Shown: positions 9,852-19,501, numbered from the stretch's first letter. The stretch is DNA of 33,389 nucleotides from Kiritimatiellia bacterium (GCA_007123265.1 SKLK01000078.1:1-33389), one strand, 5' to 3'. Notes: generated by a model not told the origin, from the letters alone. Numbers and translations: made by a program.

Positions 9852-11318
9852 ATGGGAAAGCCAACTGGATTCAAAGAATTTACACGTGAATTGCCGAAGA
9901 AGCGGGCACCGCAAGACCGGGTTAAGGATTACAAGGAATTCTACCTGCCTTTCCCGGAGGAAAAGATCCGCAACCAGGCGGCCCGCTGCATGGATTGCGG
10001 GGTACCCACCTGTCATGCCGGTTGTCCGCTGGGCAACTTGATCCCGGACTGGAATGATCTCGTTTATAACAATCTGTGGAAAGACGCGATTCATCGCCTG
10101 CACGCTACCAATAACTTCCCGGAATTTACCGGTCGACTATGCCCTGCCCCGTGCGAAGAGGCCTGCGTACTTTCAATCAATGAGCCGGCCGTAACCATCG
10201 AGGAAATCGAAAAGCAGATCATCGAGCGGGCCTTCAACGAGGGCTGGGTGCTGCCGGTGCGTCCGGAAACACGCACGATGAAGAAGATCGCCGTGATCGG
10301 CTCCGGTCCAGCGGGCTTGGCGGCCGCCCAACAACTCAACCGTGCCGGCCACTTTGTCACGGTCTATGAGCGGGACGCGAAGGTGGGTGGTCTGCTGCGG
10401 TACGGCATACCCGACTTCAAGATGGAGAAATGGGTCATCGATCGTCGGATTCACCTAATGGAGGCAGAGGGTATCACGTTTCGCACCGATGCCCGGCTGG
10501 GCGACAATGTGCCTTTTGACGACCTGAAAGCGTACGACGCCATCGTGCTATGCATCGGCGCCACCGTGGGCCGGGATTTGCCCGTCGAAGGACGTGACCT
10601 GGAAGGCATTGTGCCGGCGATGAAATTTCTGGCCCGCCAGAACCGTGTCGTCGGCGGTGAACCGCTTGAGGACAACGAGATTCTGAACGCCAAGGGCAAG
10701 CATGTGATTGTGATTGGTGGCGGCGATACCGGCAGCGATTGCATCGGCACCTCGAATCGTCACGGCGCGGCATCGGTCACCAACTTCGAACTGTTGCCCA
10801 AGCCTCCGAAGGGCCGACCGGAGCAGCAACCCTGGCCCTACTGGCCCATGCGCTTGCGCACCAGCACCTCCCACGACGAAGGGGTGCACCGGGAATGGAG
10901 CATCAACACGAAGAAGTTTATTGGTGCCAACGGCCGGGTGGAGAAACTGATCACGACGCAGATCGAATTTGTCCCCGACCCCAACGGCGGTCGGCCGCAA
11001 ATCAAGGATGTGCCAGGGACAGAGCGGGAGTGGCCTGCAGACCTCGTCCTCCTGGCACTGGGCTTTACCGGTCCTGAGCCAGGCGGTTTGATCGAACACT
11101 TGGGTGTGGCCTTGGACGAGCGCGGCAATATCCGCACCGATGGACAGTACGCGACCAATGTCCCTCATGTTTTCGCTGCGGGCGACGGGCGACGCGGTCA
11201 GTCGCTGATCGTCTGGGCCATCTCAGAGGGTCGCGAAGCTGCTCGCGCCGTCGACCTGGCCTTGATGGGCCGTACCGAACTGCCCACCAAAGGTGACGGC
11301 GACCTGCCCCGCGCTTAA
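9852..11318 (+). CDS. gltD: glutamate synthase small subunit
   Basis: N-terminal [27 protein letters not shown] Fe-S region, [20 protein letters not shown] motif, [17 protein letters not shown](P) motif; 9 nt after gltB. Confidence 0.97.
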   Translation: MGKPTGFKEFTRELPKKRAPQDRVKDYKEFYLPFPEEKIRNQAARCMDCGVPTCHAGCPLGNLIPDWNDLVYNNLWKDAIHRLHATNNFPEFTGRLCPAPCEEACVLSINEPAVTIEEIEKQIIERAFNEGWVLPVRPETRTMKKIAVIGSGPAGLAAAQQLNRAGHFVTVYERDAKVGGLLRYGIPDFKMEKWVIDRRIHLMEAEGITFRTDARLGDNVPFDDLKAYDAIVLCIGATVGRDLPVEGRDLEGIVPAMKFLARQNRVVGGEPLEDNEILNAKGKHVIVIGGGDTGSDCIGTSNRHGAASVTNFELLPKPPKGRPEQQPWPYWPMRLRTSTSHDEGVHREWSINTKKFIGANGRVEKLITTQIEFVPDPNGGRPQIKDVPGTEREWPADLVLLALGFTGPEPGGLIEHLGVALDERGNIRTDGQYATNVPHVFAAGDGRRGQSLIVWAISEGREAARAVDLALMGRTELPTKGDGDLPRA

Positions 11319-11392
11319 GCGATGGGGGCATCAACTGGCATTATCAGGTTTTCGGCTCAGCCGGAGGATTCGCCCGTCGCGTGAAAAAACCG

Positions 11393-11496
11393 GTGGGGCG
11401 AGGTGTCCCGCCGAGCCGCGAGGGAACCCGTATAGGAAGTCCAAAGCGGCGCGCAGCGCCGCAGTCCATAAGGAACGTGTTCAGCGACTTTGGAGT
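11393..11496 (+). repeat. intergenic repeat family copy C1
   Basis: Closely similar to 14416-14518; contains the hairpin GCGGCGC-GCA-GCGCCGC (11446-11462). Confidence 0.8.
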
Positions 11497-11796
11497 GCGC
11501 CGCTGGGCGGCGCTTTGGATGATGGCCAGACACGTTCCATTGCAGCAAACGTATCATCGGATCAGCAAGCGATGTCTTACTGGGTGTAGGCGGAGCTCCG
11601 CGACGCTGCGGAGGAAACGTAGAAACATGTTCGGAACTTGCTCGATTCCCGGTCACGGCGTGGCGCGAGCGCCAGCCCTACAGATAGCAACCGGGTCTTG
11701 AGTGGGCCATCACTCCTGTCACGCCCTAGGCCCAGCGAAAGCGAAGGCACCGGGCGGAAGCACGGGCGCATATTCGGAAATTGCTCGGTCCATTAT

Positions 11797-11893
11797 TTCG
11801 GCTCATCCGGAGGATTCGCCCTACCGTCGCATGACGGGATCGGTAGAGCGAGAAGCACAGACCATCGCGCGACCGCTTCGGCCAGCGCCACTC
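11797..11893 (+). repeat. intergenic repeat, partial related copy
   Basis: GGCTCATCCGGAGGATTCGCCCTACCGTCGCATGACGGG... and CGCGCGACCGCTTCGGCCAGCGCCACT resemble 11351-11375, 14379-14415 and 14550-14588. Confidence 0.65.
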
Positions 11894-11985
11894 CATGTGC
11901 ATGCTGCAGACAGCTACTACTCATTCGCCGGACAGAGAGGTCCGGCCTACAGCCACCTACAAGATATTATTTGCAAACTATTTGA

Positions 11986-12013
11986 TTGACATATAAATCA
12001 TCTGATCTATTTA
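11986..12013 (+). promoter_or_regulatory. possible sigma70-type promoter for the TonB receptor
   Basis: TTGACA (11986-11991), 16-nt spacer, TATTTA (12008-12013). Confidence 0.4.
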
Positions 12014-12070
12014 TGTTCGCCAATGCGCCGTCAGGGGTGATGGCGGGAACCGATAACGGGAGTTAATTGA

Positions 12071-14152
12071 ATGAAGGTGAAGGACATGAAGTTACGTATA
12101 GGGATGTTAGGTTGGGCGGTTGCAATGATGGGGATGTCCCCTGCCCTGCGAGCGGAGGAGCCAGCGGCTGCAGCAATGAAGCTGGGCACGGTAACGGTGT
12201 TGGGTAAACAGCAGGCGACGGAGCTGCTACCGGGTTCGGTGTCGCTGGTTAGCGAGGACATGATTGATCAAATACAGCCTCGTTCCACGGAGGATGTGCT
12301 GCGGCGAGTGCCCGGCATCTTTGTTAAAGGCGAAGAGGAAAGCGCAGTAGTCGTGAATATCGGCGTACGCGGGCTGCCAGCTGGTGATTACAAGACGCTG
12401 GTCTTGGAAGATGGTGTGCCGATTCAGCCCGGCATCTTTGTCGGCAACGCGCGCTACTATAATCCGCGCATTCAACGTATGGGCGGCGTGGAGGTACTGA
12501 AGGGCGCAGCGTCGTTGCGATATGGCCCGAACACCATCGGCGGCGTGATCAACTACCAAACCAAGGTTCCGGATGATGGCGTCGCCATCAGCGGAAGAAT
12601 CGGATCCTGGAACACTTACGAGTCCACCGTCGAGATCGGCGGCCGTACGCCCGCCGAGGACGCTTACTTTGGCGTGATCGCCACGTGGGCCGAAAGCGAT
12701 GGGTTCATGGACAAAGGCTACGAGATGACGGATGTGATGGTCAAAACCGGCACGGCGATCGGTGAAAACCAGTTTGTGGGCGTGAAGTTCTTGTACTACG
12801 AGAATGACGCCAACATCTCCTACCGCGGACTCTTCCCGGATGCCTACCGGGCGGGCGCTCAGTTTAATCCCGCCCCTGATGATTGGTATCTAACCACGCG
12901 CAAGGCCTTCGATATCAACCACGAATGGCAAGTTACGCCGGATCTGTCGATACAAACACTGGCGTATTGGAGTCAAATGAACCGCGATTACTGGCGCTTT
13001 CAACTGGACGCCGAGAATCCCACCACCGTCAATGCCGATGGATTCCGGGTCTGGAATTACAGCGATGAGGTGCAGGGGAATAATCGAACATTCGATCGCT
13101 ACGGCCTGGACTCGCGCCTGACCTTTAATCACGCAACTTTCGGGATCGGCAACGAGACCGAATTCGGCCTGCGGGTGATGCGGGAGGAAATGCTGGATGA
13201 GACGATCCGGGCGGACCGGGACACGCCACGGAATCCGAATCAAACGCTCCTGCGCAATCGACTGGACTCCGCCGACAGCTTGGCCGTGTTTGCTCAAAAC
13301 CGCTTCGACGTGACCGACCGCTTTTCGGTTACGGGGGGCCTACGCGTGGAGGTGTATGAACAGAAACGCGATGATCTTCGGAGCGCCGCTTCCGCTGACC
13401 GATTCACCAACACCGAGTGGATGCCGGGCCTTGGGGCGACGTACACGTTCACGCCCTTGGCGCAGGTGTTCGGCAGTGTGTACCGCGCCTTTGCGCCACC
13501 GCTAGTGGGCAGCGTGGTCGGCGTGGACACCCCGCCGACCGACGCAGAGACATCCGTAAACATTGAGTTGGGACTGCGTGGCGTCAACGGCCGGTTCACT
13601 TATGAGGTGACGGCGTTCCAGATGGATTTCGCCAACCAAGTTGATCCGGGCGTGTCCGGAATCCGAAACCCGAATGAGGGTAGCGCACTGATCCAAGGAC
13701 TGGAAGGCGCGGTGGGGTATGCTTTCGATAATGGGTTCCGGGTGGACGGCAACGTGACGTGGATCCCAACAGCGGAATTCGGTGAAGATCGCCCCGGGGA
13801 CGCGCTGAAGGGCAATCGCCTGCCCTACTCCCCCGAGTGGATGGCCAATCTTTCGCTGGGCTATCAATCCGGTCGCCTCGAAACGGCCTTGCTGTTGAAT
13901 GTGGTCGGTCAGGCGTATGGCGACGGAATGAATGTGCGGGACCTCACCACTGAGGAGACGGGGACGTGGGGCGGCTCGATGTCCAGTTACTACACGCTGG
14001 ATTTAACCGGTCGCTATGCCGTTAACCCAAATCTGAGCGTTTTTGGCGCAGTCAAAAACTTGACGGACGAGCTGTATATTGCTGGCCTGCGACAAGGCAT
14101 CTATGTCGGGCCCGAACGTAGTTTCGAGTTCGGCGCAAAATATACGTTCTAA
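12071..14152 (+). CDS. TonB-dependent outer-membrane receptor, FecA-like
   Basis: Signal peptide, plug domain (STEDVLRRVPGIFVKGEEESAVVVNIGVRGL...VEVLKGAASLRYGPNTIGGVINYQTK), barrel with NLTDELY and C-terminal FEFGAKYTF. Confidence 0.93.
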   Translation: MKVKDMKLRIGMLGWAVAMMGMSPALRAEEPAAAAMKLGTVTVLGKQQATELLPGSVSLVSEDMIDQIQPRSTEDVLRRVPGIFVKGEEESAVVVNIGVRGLPAGDYKTLVLEDGVPIQPGIFVGNARYYNPRIQRMGGVEVLKGAASLRYGPNTIGGVINYQTKVPDDGVAISGRIGSWNTYESTVEIGGRTPAEDAYFGVIATWAESDGFMDKGYEMTDVMVKTGTAIGENQFVGVKFLYYENDANISYRGLFPDAYRAGAQFNPAPDDWYLTTRKAFDINHEWQVTPDLSIQTLAYWSQMNRDYWRFQLDAENPTTVNADGFRVWNYSDEVQGNNRTFDRYGLDSRLTFNHATFGIGNETEFGLRVMREEMLDETIRADRDTPRNPNQTLLRNRLDSADSLAVFAQNRFDVTDRFSVTGGLRVEVYEQKRDDLRSAASADRFTNTEWMPGLGATYTFTPLAQVFGSVYRAFAPPLVGSVVGVDTPPTDAETSVNIELGLRGVNGRFTYEVTAFQMDFANQVDPGVSGIRNPNEGSALIQGLEGAVGYAFDNGFRVDGNVTWIPTAEFGEDRPGDALKGNRLPYSPEWMANLSLGYQSGRLETALLLNVVGQAYGDGMNVRDLTTEETGTWGGSMSSYYTLDLTGRYAVNPNLSVFGAVKNLTDELYIAGLRQGIYVGPERSFEFGAKYTF

Positions 14153-14326
14153 GCCAAGGCATTACGATTCAGAAGACCGGGTACGTGTATCCGATGAAGA
14201 GCTGCGAGTAAGAAGAAGGGAGGAGGGATTCTAGAAACTACGAAACAAACGAAAGTCGCGAAATCAGATGCCAGCCGGATCTATGCAACGTCGCCTCTCA
14301 GCACTTAAAATGCCCATAAACACACG

Positions 14327-14367
14327 TTCTCCGTCCCTAAACTATGCAATGAATTAGGGACGGAGAA
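14327..14367 (+). repeat. perfect 14-bp inverted repeat, REP-like
   Basis: TTCTCCGTCCCTAA - 13 nt - TTAGGGACGGAGAA. Confidence 0.8.
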
Positions 14368-14415
14368 TCTGCTTCCTGTCCAGAGGATTTACCCTACCGT
14401 CACATGGCGGGTTCG

Positions 14416-14518
14416 GTCGGGCGAGGCGTCCCCCCGAGCCGCGAGGGCAAACGTATGGGAAGTCCAAAGTGGCGCACAGCGCCGCAGTCCAAAGGAACGT
14501 GTTCAGCGACTATGGAGT
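14416..14518 (+). repeat. intergenic repeat family copy C2
   Basis: Direct-orientation near-copy of 11393-11496: GTCGGGCGAGGCGTCC...CCGAGCCGCGAGGG...AGTCCAAAGTGGCGCACAGCGCCGCAGTCC...GGAACGTGTTCAGCGACTATGGAGT. Confidence 0.8.
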
Positions 14519-14521
14519 CAC

Positions 14522-14583
14522 CCGCAACAACGCGATAGGCCGTAGCAGGCACGAACCAGCGCGCGACCGCTTCGGCCACCGCC
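14522..14583 (+). repeat. intergenic repeat A, copy 1
   Basis: CCGCAACAACGCGATAGGCCGTAGCAGGCACGAACCAGCGCGCGACCGCTTCGGCCACCGCC, near-identical to 14841-14902. Confidence 0.8.
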
Positions 14584-14804
14584 ACTCTACGCACGGCCAC
14601 CATCCATATGCCGGACACTGAGGTCCGGCCCAAAGCGACTTCCCAATCAAGAGAACTACGACTTAAAGAGTAAGTAGACCGGGTAAGCTGCCATGAACGC
14701 CCTACTGAAGCCCCGCAGGGCTGCAATGCGGTGGGCGAAGGGGGCAAATTCGGTCACGAATTTGAGCGCGGGGGACGGGTCAGATGCGGCCTAGCGCTAG
14801 GCGC

Positions 14805-14841
14805 GGGGGGCGGCGCTGGACTCGTGTCCGCGCCGCCCCCC
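14805..14841 (+). repeat. very GC-rich hairpin
   Basis: GGGGGGCGGCGC (14805-14816) and GCGCCGCCCCCC (14830-14841) pair perfectly; inner GGAC/GTCC extends the stem. Confidence 0.75.
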
Positions 14842-14902
14842 CGCAACAACGCGATAGGTCGTAGCTGGCACGGACCAGCGCGCGACCCCTTCGGCCACCG
14901 CC
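14841..14902 (+). repeat. intergenic repeat A, copy 2
   Basis: CCGCAACAACGCGATAGGTCGTAGCTGGCACGGACCAGCGCGCGACCCCTTCGGCCACCGCC. Confidence 0.8.
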
Positions 14903-14983
14903 CATACGCCCTTCCTTCCTCCCCCTCCCCGATTCATAGAAGTACTTGACCGCTTAGCACTTCCTTCGCACACTGCCCGCATT

Positions 14984-16381
14984 ATGAGTGACAATAAACC
15001 TACCCTGAACATGGAACAACTGGCCTCGCTGTGTAAACGGCGTGGCTTCATCTTTCAAAGCTCCGAATTATACGGCGGCATCAACGGATTTTGGGATTAC
15101 GGTCCCCTGGGCGTAGAGCTGAAACGAAACATCAAGGATGTTTGGTGGCAGGACGTGGTTCAGCGACGTGATGACGTGGTCGGACTGGATGCGTCGATAA
15201 TCATGCATCCGCGGATTTGGGAGGCGTCGGGCCATTTGGAAGGGTTTTCGGACCCGATGATTGACTGCAAAACCTGTAAAGGCCGTTTTCGTGCGGACCA
15301 ACTGGAAGGCACCGCATGTCCGCAAAAGCCCAGCAAACGCGTCGGCGCGTGTGGCGGCGAGCTGACCGAGCCGCGACAGTTCAACTTAATGTTCAAGACG
15401 TTCGTGGGCCCCGTCCAGGATGATTCCTCCACCGCTTATTTGCGACCGGAGACCGCACAAGGGATTTTTGCCCAGTTCGACAATGTTTTATCCGTGTCGC
15501 GCCAAAAAGTGCCGTTCGGGATTGCCCAAATCGGCAAGGCCTTCCGAAACGAGATCAATCCGCGCAATTACACGTTTCGTTCGCGCGAATTCGAGCAAAT
15601 GGAGCTGGAATTTTTCATCAAGCCCGGTACGGATGAAGAATGGCATACCTACTGGGTCAAGGCGCGGATGGATTGGTATACCCGGATCGGCATTGCCTCC
15701 GAACACTTGAGCCAATACGTTTATGGCCCAGACGAATTGGCCCATTACGCCAGCGCCTGTGTAGATATCATGTACGCGTTTCCTTTCGGCGTACAGGAAC
15801 TGGAAGGGGTAGCCGCACGCGGAAATTATGACTTGAGCCGACACAGTGAATTTAGCGGCAAAAAGCTGGAATATTTCGATCAGGAATCCAATGAACGCTT
15901 CATTCCGCATGTCGTGGAACCGTCGGCCGGTGTGGACCGGATTGCGTTGGCGGTGCTCTGCGAGGCCTACGCGCTGGAATGGATCCCGAAAGAAGGCACC
16001 GACGGCGAACGTCAACCGACTCGCGCGGGCGAAAAAGTGCCGGATGGATACGAGGAACGCACCGTTCTGCGGTTTGCCCCTTGCGTCGCCCCGATTAAAG
16101 CGGCGATCTTCCCGCTGTTGAAGAATCGACCGGAATTGGTCAAGGTCGCCCAGGATCTCTACAGCGAGCTGAAACAACATTATCCCGTGTTCTATGATCA
16201 AACCGGCGCGATTGGGCGACGCTACCGACGGCAAGACGAGGCCGGCACGCCGTTCGGGATCACCGTGGATTTTGAAACGCTCGACAACCAAACGGTTACC
16301 TGGCGGGACCGGGACACCATGAGCCAGGAACGTATCCCGATTGGCGAGGTGGCCATCCGCCTGGCAACAGCCCTTCAATGA
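14984..16381 (+). CDS. glyS: glycine--tRNA ligase (single-chain, alpha2 type)
   Basis: SLCKRRGFIFQSSELYGGINGFWDYGPLGVELKRNIKDVWW, YLRPETAQGIFAQFDNVL, FRNEINPRNYTFRSREFEQMELEFF, C-terminal anticodon-binding domain (RFAPCVAPIKAAIFPLL). Confidence 0.97.
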   Translation: MSDNKPTLNMEQLASLCKRRGFIFQSSELYGGINGFWDYGPLGVELKRNIKDVWWQDVVQRRDDVVGLDASIIMHPRIWEASGHLEGFSDPMIDCKTCKGRFRADQLEGTACPQKPSKRVGACGGELTEPRQFNLMFKTFVGPVQDDSSTAYLRPETAQGIFAQFDNVLSVSRQKVPFGIAQIGKAFRNEINPRNYTFRSREFEQMELEFFIKPGTDEEWHTYWVKARMDWYTRIGIASEHLSQYVYGPDELAHYASACVDIMYAFPFGVQELEGVAARGNYDLSRHSEFSGKKLEYFDQESNERFIPHVVEPSAGVDRIALAVLCEAYALEWIPKEGTDGERQPTRAGEKVPDGYEERTVLRFAPCVAPIKAAIFPLLKNRPELVKVAQDLYSELKQHYPVFYDQTGAIGRRYRRQDEAGTPFGITVDFETLDNQTVTWRDRDTMSQERIPIGEVAIRLATALQ

Positions 16382-17589
16382 AGCCCCGGGTTCCTCCGCA
16401 TGTGTTCGACCTGCCCGTGCATGAGTTGCGGCGGGGCTACCGGAGCGACACCTATTTCTGGCGCGGCAAGATCGCACTCGAGCGCGCGGGCTTGTGCCCG
16501 GAAATCCTGATGCAGGTCTTTCAAAAGGAGCAAGCGATTGTCGCGGGAATTGACGAAGCGCTGGCGATCCTGCGAGTCGCCAGTGGTCGCTACAGTGATT
16601 ACCCCGAAGCCTGCAATCTTTTCGATGAATTCATCGACCTGAAAAAGAAAGCCCGGGCAATCTACATGTCCGATCGCAACGAGTACGAGCGCATGATGCG
16701 GCGTAAGCTGGATTTGCACGAGGAACTTGAAGCGCTTTGGGAAGACGGCTATGCGAATCTCGAGATTGACGCCCTCTTTGATGGAGACGACTTGGCGCCG
16801 TGGGAGACCGCGCTGCATATTCGCGGCGATGCAGCTACCTTTACGCATCTCGAAAACATCTACTTGGGTGTGCTGGCCCGTCGCACCCGCGTCGCCACCA
16901 ATGTGCGTCGCGTGGTCGAGGTTGCGAACGGAAAGCGCGTGCTGTTCTTCCCGTCCCGGTATGATCATTGGGCGGTACAGGGCGGCGACGGCTATGCAGC
17001 ACAAATCGGCGGAGCGGACGGGGTGTCCACCGATGCCCAAGGCGAATGGTGGGGTGGCAAGGGCGCGGGCACCGTCCCGCACGCCTTGATTGCGGCGATG
17101 GGCGGCAACACCGTCGAAGCCGTCAAGATTTTGGGCGACGCCTACCCCCATGTGAACCTCGTCGCACTGGTTGACTTTGAGAATGACTGTGTCCAAACCG
17201 CCCTCGCCTGTGCCCAAGCGCTGGGCGACCGGCTGTGGGCCGTCCGGCTGGACACAGGCGAGAATATGGTCGATCGCTCGATTCAACCGTTGATGGGCCG
17301 TATGCGCCCGACCGGGGTCATTCCGGAACTCGCCCACAACGTGCGTCAAGCACTGGATCAGGCCGGATTCAAGCACATCCAAATCATCGTATCGGGAGGC
17401 TTCACCCCGGAACGAATCGCCGACTTCGAGGCGGCGCAAGCGCCCGTGGATGCGTATGGAGTCGGCAGCTATTTTCTCAGCGGTGGCCACCACTTCACGG
17501 CGGACGTCGTTGAAGTAAATGGCCGCCCTTGCGCGAAAGCCGGCCGTCGCCGCATCGACAATCCGCGGATGCAACGCGTCAACTATTGA
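16378..17589 (+). CDS. nicotinate phosphoribosyltransferase family protein
   Basis: HELRRGYRSDTYFWR N-terminus, VRLDTGENMVDRS, IIVSGGFTPERI, DAYGVGSYF motifs; start overlaps the glyS stop (ATGA). Confidence 0.88.
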   Translation: MKPRVPPHVFDLPVHELRRGYRSDTYFWRGKIALERAGLCPEILMQVFQKEQAIVAGIDEALAILRVASGRYSDYPEACNLFDEFIDLKKKARAIYMSDRNEYERMMRRKLDLHEELEALWEDGYANLEIDALFDGDDLAPWETALHIRGDAATFTHLENIYLGVLARRTRVATNVRRVVEVANGKRVLFFPSRYDHWAVQGGDGYAAQIGGADGVSTDAQGEWWGGKGAGTVPHALIAAMGGNTVEAVKILGDAYPHVNLVALVDFENDCVQTALACAQALGDRLWAVRLDTGENMVDRSIQPLMGRMRPTGVIPELAHNVRQALDQAGFKHIQIIVSGGFTPERIADFEAAQAPVDAYGVGSYFLSGGHHFTADVVEVNGRPCAKAGRRRIDNPRMQRVNY

Positions 17590-17702
17590 TCATAGCGAGG
17601 CGGAGGGCTTTCGTGACCCCGACCTTCCAAGGTTTTTTGCTTTGACCCCTGCACGGATCAGTACTAGCCTATGACATCATCAATACGTATGGAGAACATG
17701 GC

Positions 17703-19085
17703 ATGACCGACGCATCAGACGGCAAAGAAATCAAACAACCGCCAAAGATCAAACTGGGGTTAGCCGATACGAAGCCTGCGCCCGGTGCTTCGCCAGCCAA
17801 GCCATCTACGGAAAAAGACGATGCGCCGCAACCGAAAATCAAACTGGGTTTGGGCTCGGTAACCAAAGCCATTGATGAGGCGCAGGCCGCCGAGTCGAAA
17901 GACGATTCAGTACCTGCCAAGGAAACCCCAAAAGCTGACGCACCGGAGAAAGACGTGGCCGATCAATCGACTCCTGAAGAAAAATCATCCGAAAAACCCA
18001 AGATCAAGTTGAATCTGGACCAAGCCGAGGCCAAGCCTGAGGAAGAGGCCGAAAAAGAAGCCCCCAAGGCCGAAGAAAAGCAGGTGGAAGAACCTGAGCA
18101 ACCGGCTGCGGAGTCCAAACCAGAGGCAGAGGAAAAGCCGAAGATCAAGCTCGGCCTCGGACAGAACGACGCACCCAAGGCCGAGCAGGCCGAGGAAAAA
18201 CCCAAGATCAAGTTGAATCTGGACCAAGCTGAAGCCAAGCCTGAGGAAGAGGCCAAAAAAGAAGCGCCCAAGGCCGAAGAAAAGCAGGTAGAAAAACCCG
18301 CGCAACCGGCTGCGGAGGAAGAGTCGGCGGAAGAGTCGGAAGCCGCCAAAGGGCGGACGATGCAGATTGCCGATATTGAGGGCGAATCGCTTGATGACCT
18401 GTACAAGGCGGCGCTCAATGCGACGCAGCGCGTCATTTTGGACGAAAAAGAGCGCGCCGCAGACGCCGGAACGGCTGAATCAGAAACCCAGGCTCTGAAA
18501 AAGGCGGAGATGGCGGAATCCACAAAGAAGTCGACGGCGCGGCTCGACTTGCAAGACATGCTTTCGGACGAAGACCGGAAGGAAATGCTCAAGGACGAGA
18601 CCATGCACATTAACGTCGATGGCGAAGCAGAGCCGCAGAAGCCCAAGGGTACATTGAAGATTTCACGCACGGCCGACGCCGAACCGCCGGCGCGGTCGGA
18701 TTCGACCATGCCCATCAGCTTGGATACGGAGGAATCGAAGAAGAGCGAAACCGCGCGGATCGAACTTCCACGTGAAGTGGCGTCCAGCAGCGGGCCCTCG
18801 AGTCAGCGGAAAACCATTCGCATTAAGCGCCCCGACGGGAGCGGCGCGGCGCCCCGCTCATTGAGCGTCGCCCGAAAGGCGGAGCCGGCCAGCGATGTTG
18901 GCGGCGCCGACTCGGAAGCAGTCACAAAAGCCAGTACGCTGACCTTGGATCACGAGGAGGAATCGGTTCATCCGGCATTTGGCGCAGTTGCGCTGGTGGC
19001 GGTATTGGTGGGGGTGCTTTTGCTCTATGTGCTCGTGGCCACACTGACGTCGGCACTGCCGTTCCCTGGACGCTTGGTGGGCTAA
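17703..19085 (+). CDS. low-complexity repeat protein with C-terminal transmembrane segment, function unknown
   Basis: 460-aa ORF with five PKIKL[GN]L motifs, many T-x-x-[IL] strand-like motifs and a C-terminal hydrophobic segment (FGAVALVAVLVGVLLLYVLVATL). Confidence 0.8.
   Translation: MTDASDGKEIKQPPKIKLGLADTKPAPGASPAKPSTEKDDAPQPKIKLGLGSVTKAIDEAQAAESKDDSVPAKETPKADAPEKDVADQSTPEEKSSEKPKIKLNLDQAEAKPEEEAEKEAPKAEEKQVEEPEQPAAESKPEAEEKPKIKLGLGQNDAPKAEQAEEKPKIKLNLDQAEAKPEEEAKKEAPKAEEKQVEKPAQPAAEEESAEESEAAKGRTMQIADIEGESLDDLYKAALNATQRVILDEKERAADAGTAESETQALKKAEMAESTKKSTARLDLQDMLSDEDRKEMLKDETMHINVDGEAEPQKPKGTLKISRTADAEPPARSDSTMPISLDTEESKKSETARIELPREVASSSGPSSQRKTIRIKRPDGSGAAPRSLSVARKAEPASDVGGADSEAVTKASTLTLDHEEESVHPAFGAVALVAVLVGVLLLYVLVATLTSALPFPGRLVG
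17991..18317 (+). repeat. in-frame 123-bp direct repeat (17991-18113 and 18195-18317, period 204 bp)
   Basis: Both copies begin GAAAAACCCAAGATCAAGTTGAATCTGGACCAAGC and end CAACCGGCTGCGGAG with few substitutions. Confidence 0.9.
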
Positions 19086-19171
19086 TTAGCAAAGTTTACT
19101 GGAAATCCTGCCTGTTCCAGATCGACATGACGAATGGAACGTATAGGTTTATTCATTGAAAGGAATACGAG

Positions 19172-19501
19172 ATGGCAAGTGATAAAATTATTACGGTGAC
19201 CGAAGCGAACTGGCAGTCGGATGTGTTGGACTCTACACAACCGGTCTTGGTCGATTTCTGGGCGGAGTGGTGCGGTCCCTGCAAAGCCATTGCGCCGATT
19301 CTCGATGAGTTGGCGGAGGAGCTGGATGGCCGAATCAAGATTGCCAAGGTTGATGTGGATCAACTATCCGATTTAGCCGGTCAGTTCGGCATTCGCTCGA
19401 TTCCCACCCTGCTGGTGATGCAGGGAGGCGAGGTCAAAGAGCAAATGGTGGGCGCCCTTTCCAAGCCCGCCCTCAAAGCCAAGCTGGAAGCGCACCTTTA
19501 A
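19172..19501 (+). CDS. trxA: thioredoxin
   Basis: [42 protein letters not shown]. Confidence 0.97.
   Translation: MASDKIITVTEANWQSDVLDSTQPVLVDFWAEWCGPCKAIAPILDELAEELDGRIKIAKVDVDQLSDLAGQFGIRSIPTLLVMQGGEVKEQMVGALSKPALKAKLEAHL

Noticed and set aside
11357-11985. ORFs of 90-115 aa in the gltD-TonB receptor intergenic region
   Set aside because: Overlapping on both strands, Arg/Pro/Ser-rich, and built from repeat modules; no family resemblance.
14400-15051. ORFs at 14400-14747(-), 14731-14949(+) and 14797-15051(-)
   Set aside because: Translated intergenic repeats; the shared peptide (ARW.VPAT.YRVVAG) simply reflects repeat A.
17618-17640. ACCTTCCAAGGTTTTTT as a terminator after the NAPRTase gene
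   Set aside because: Only a 5-bp stem with a 2-nt loop; not a credible hairpin.
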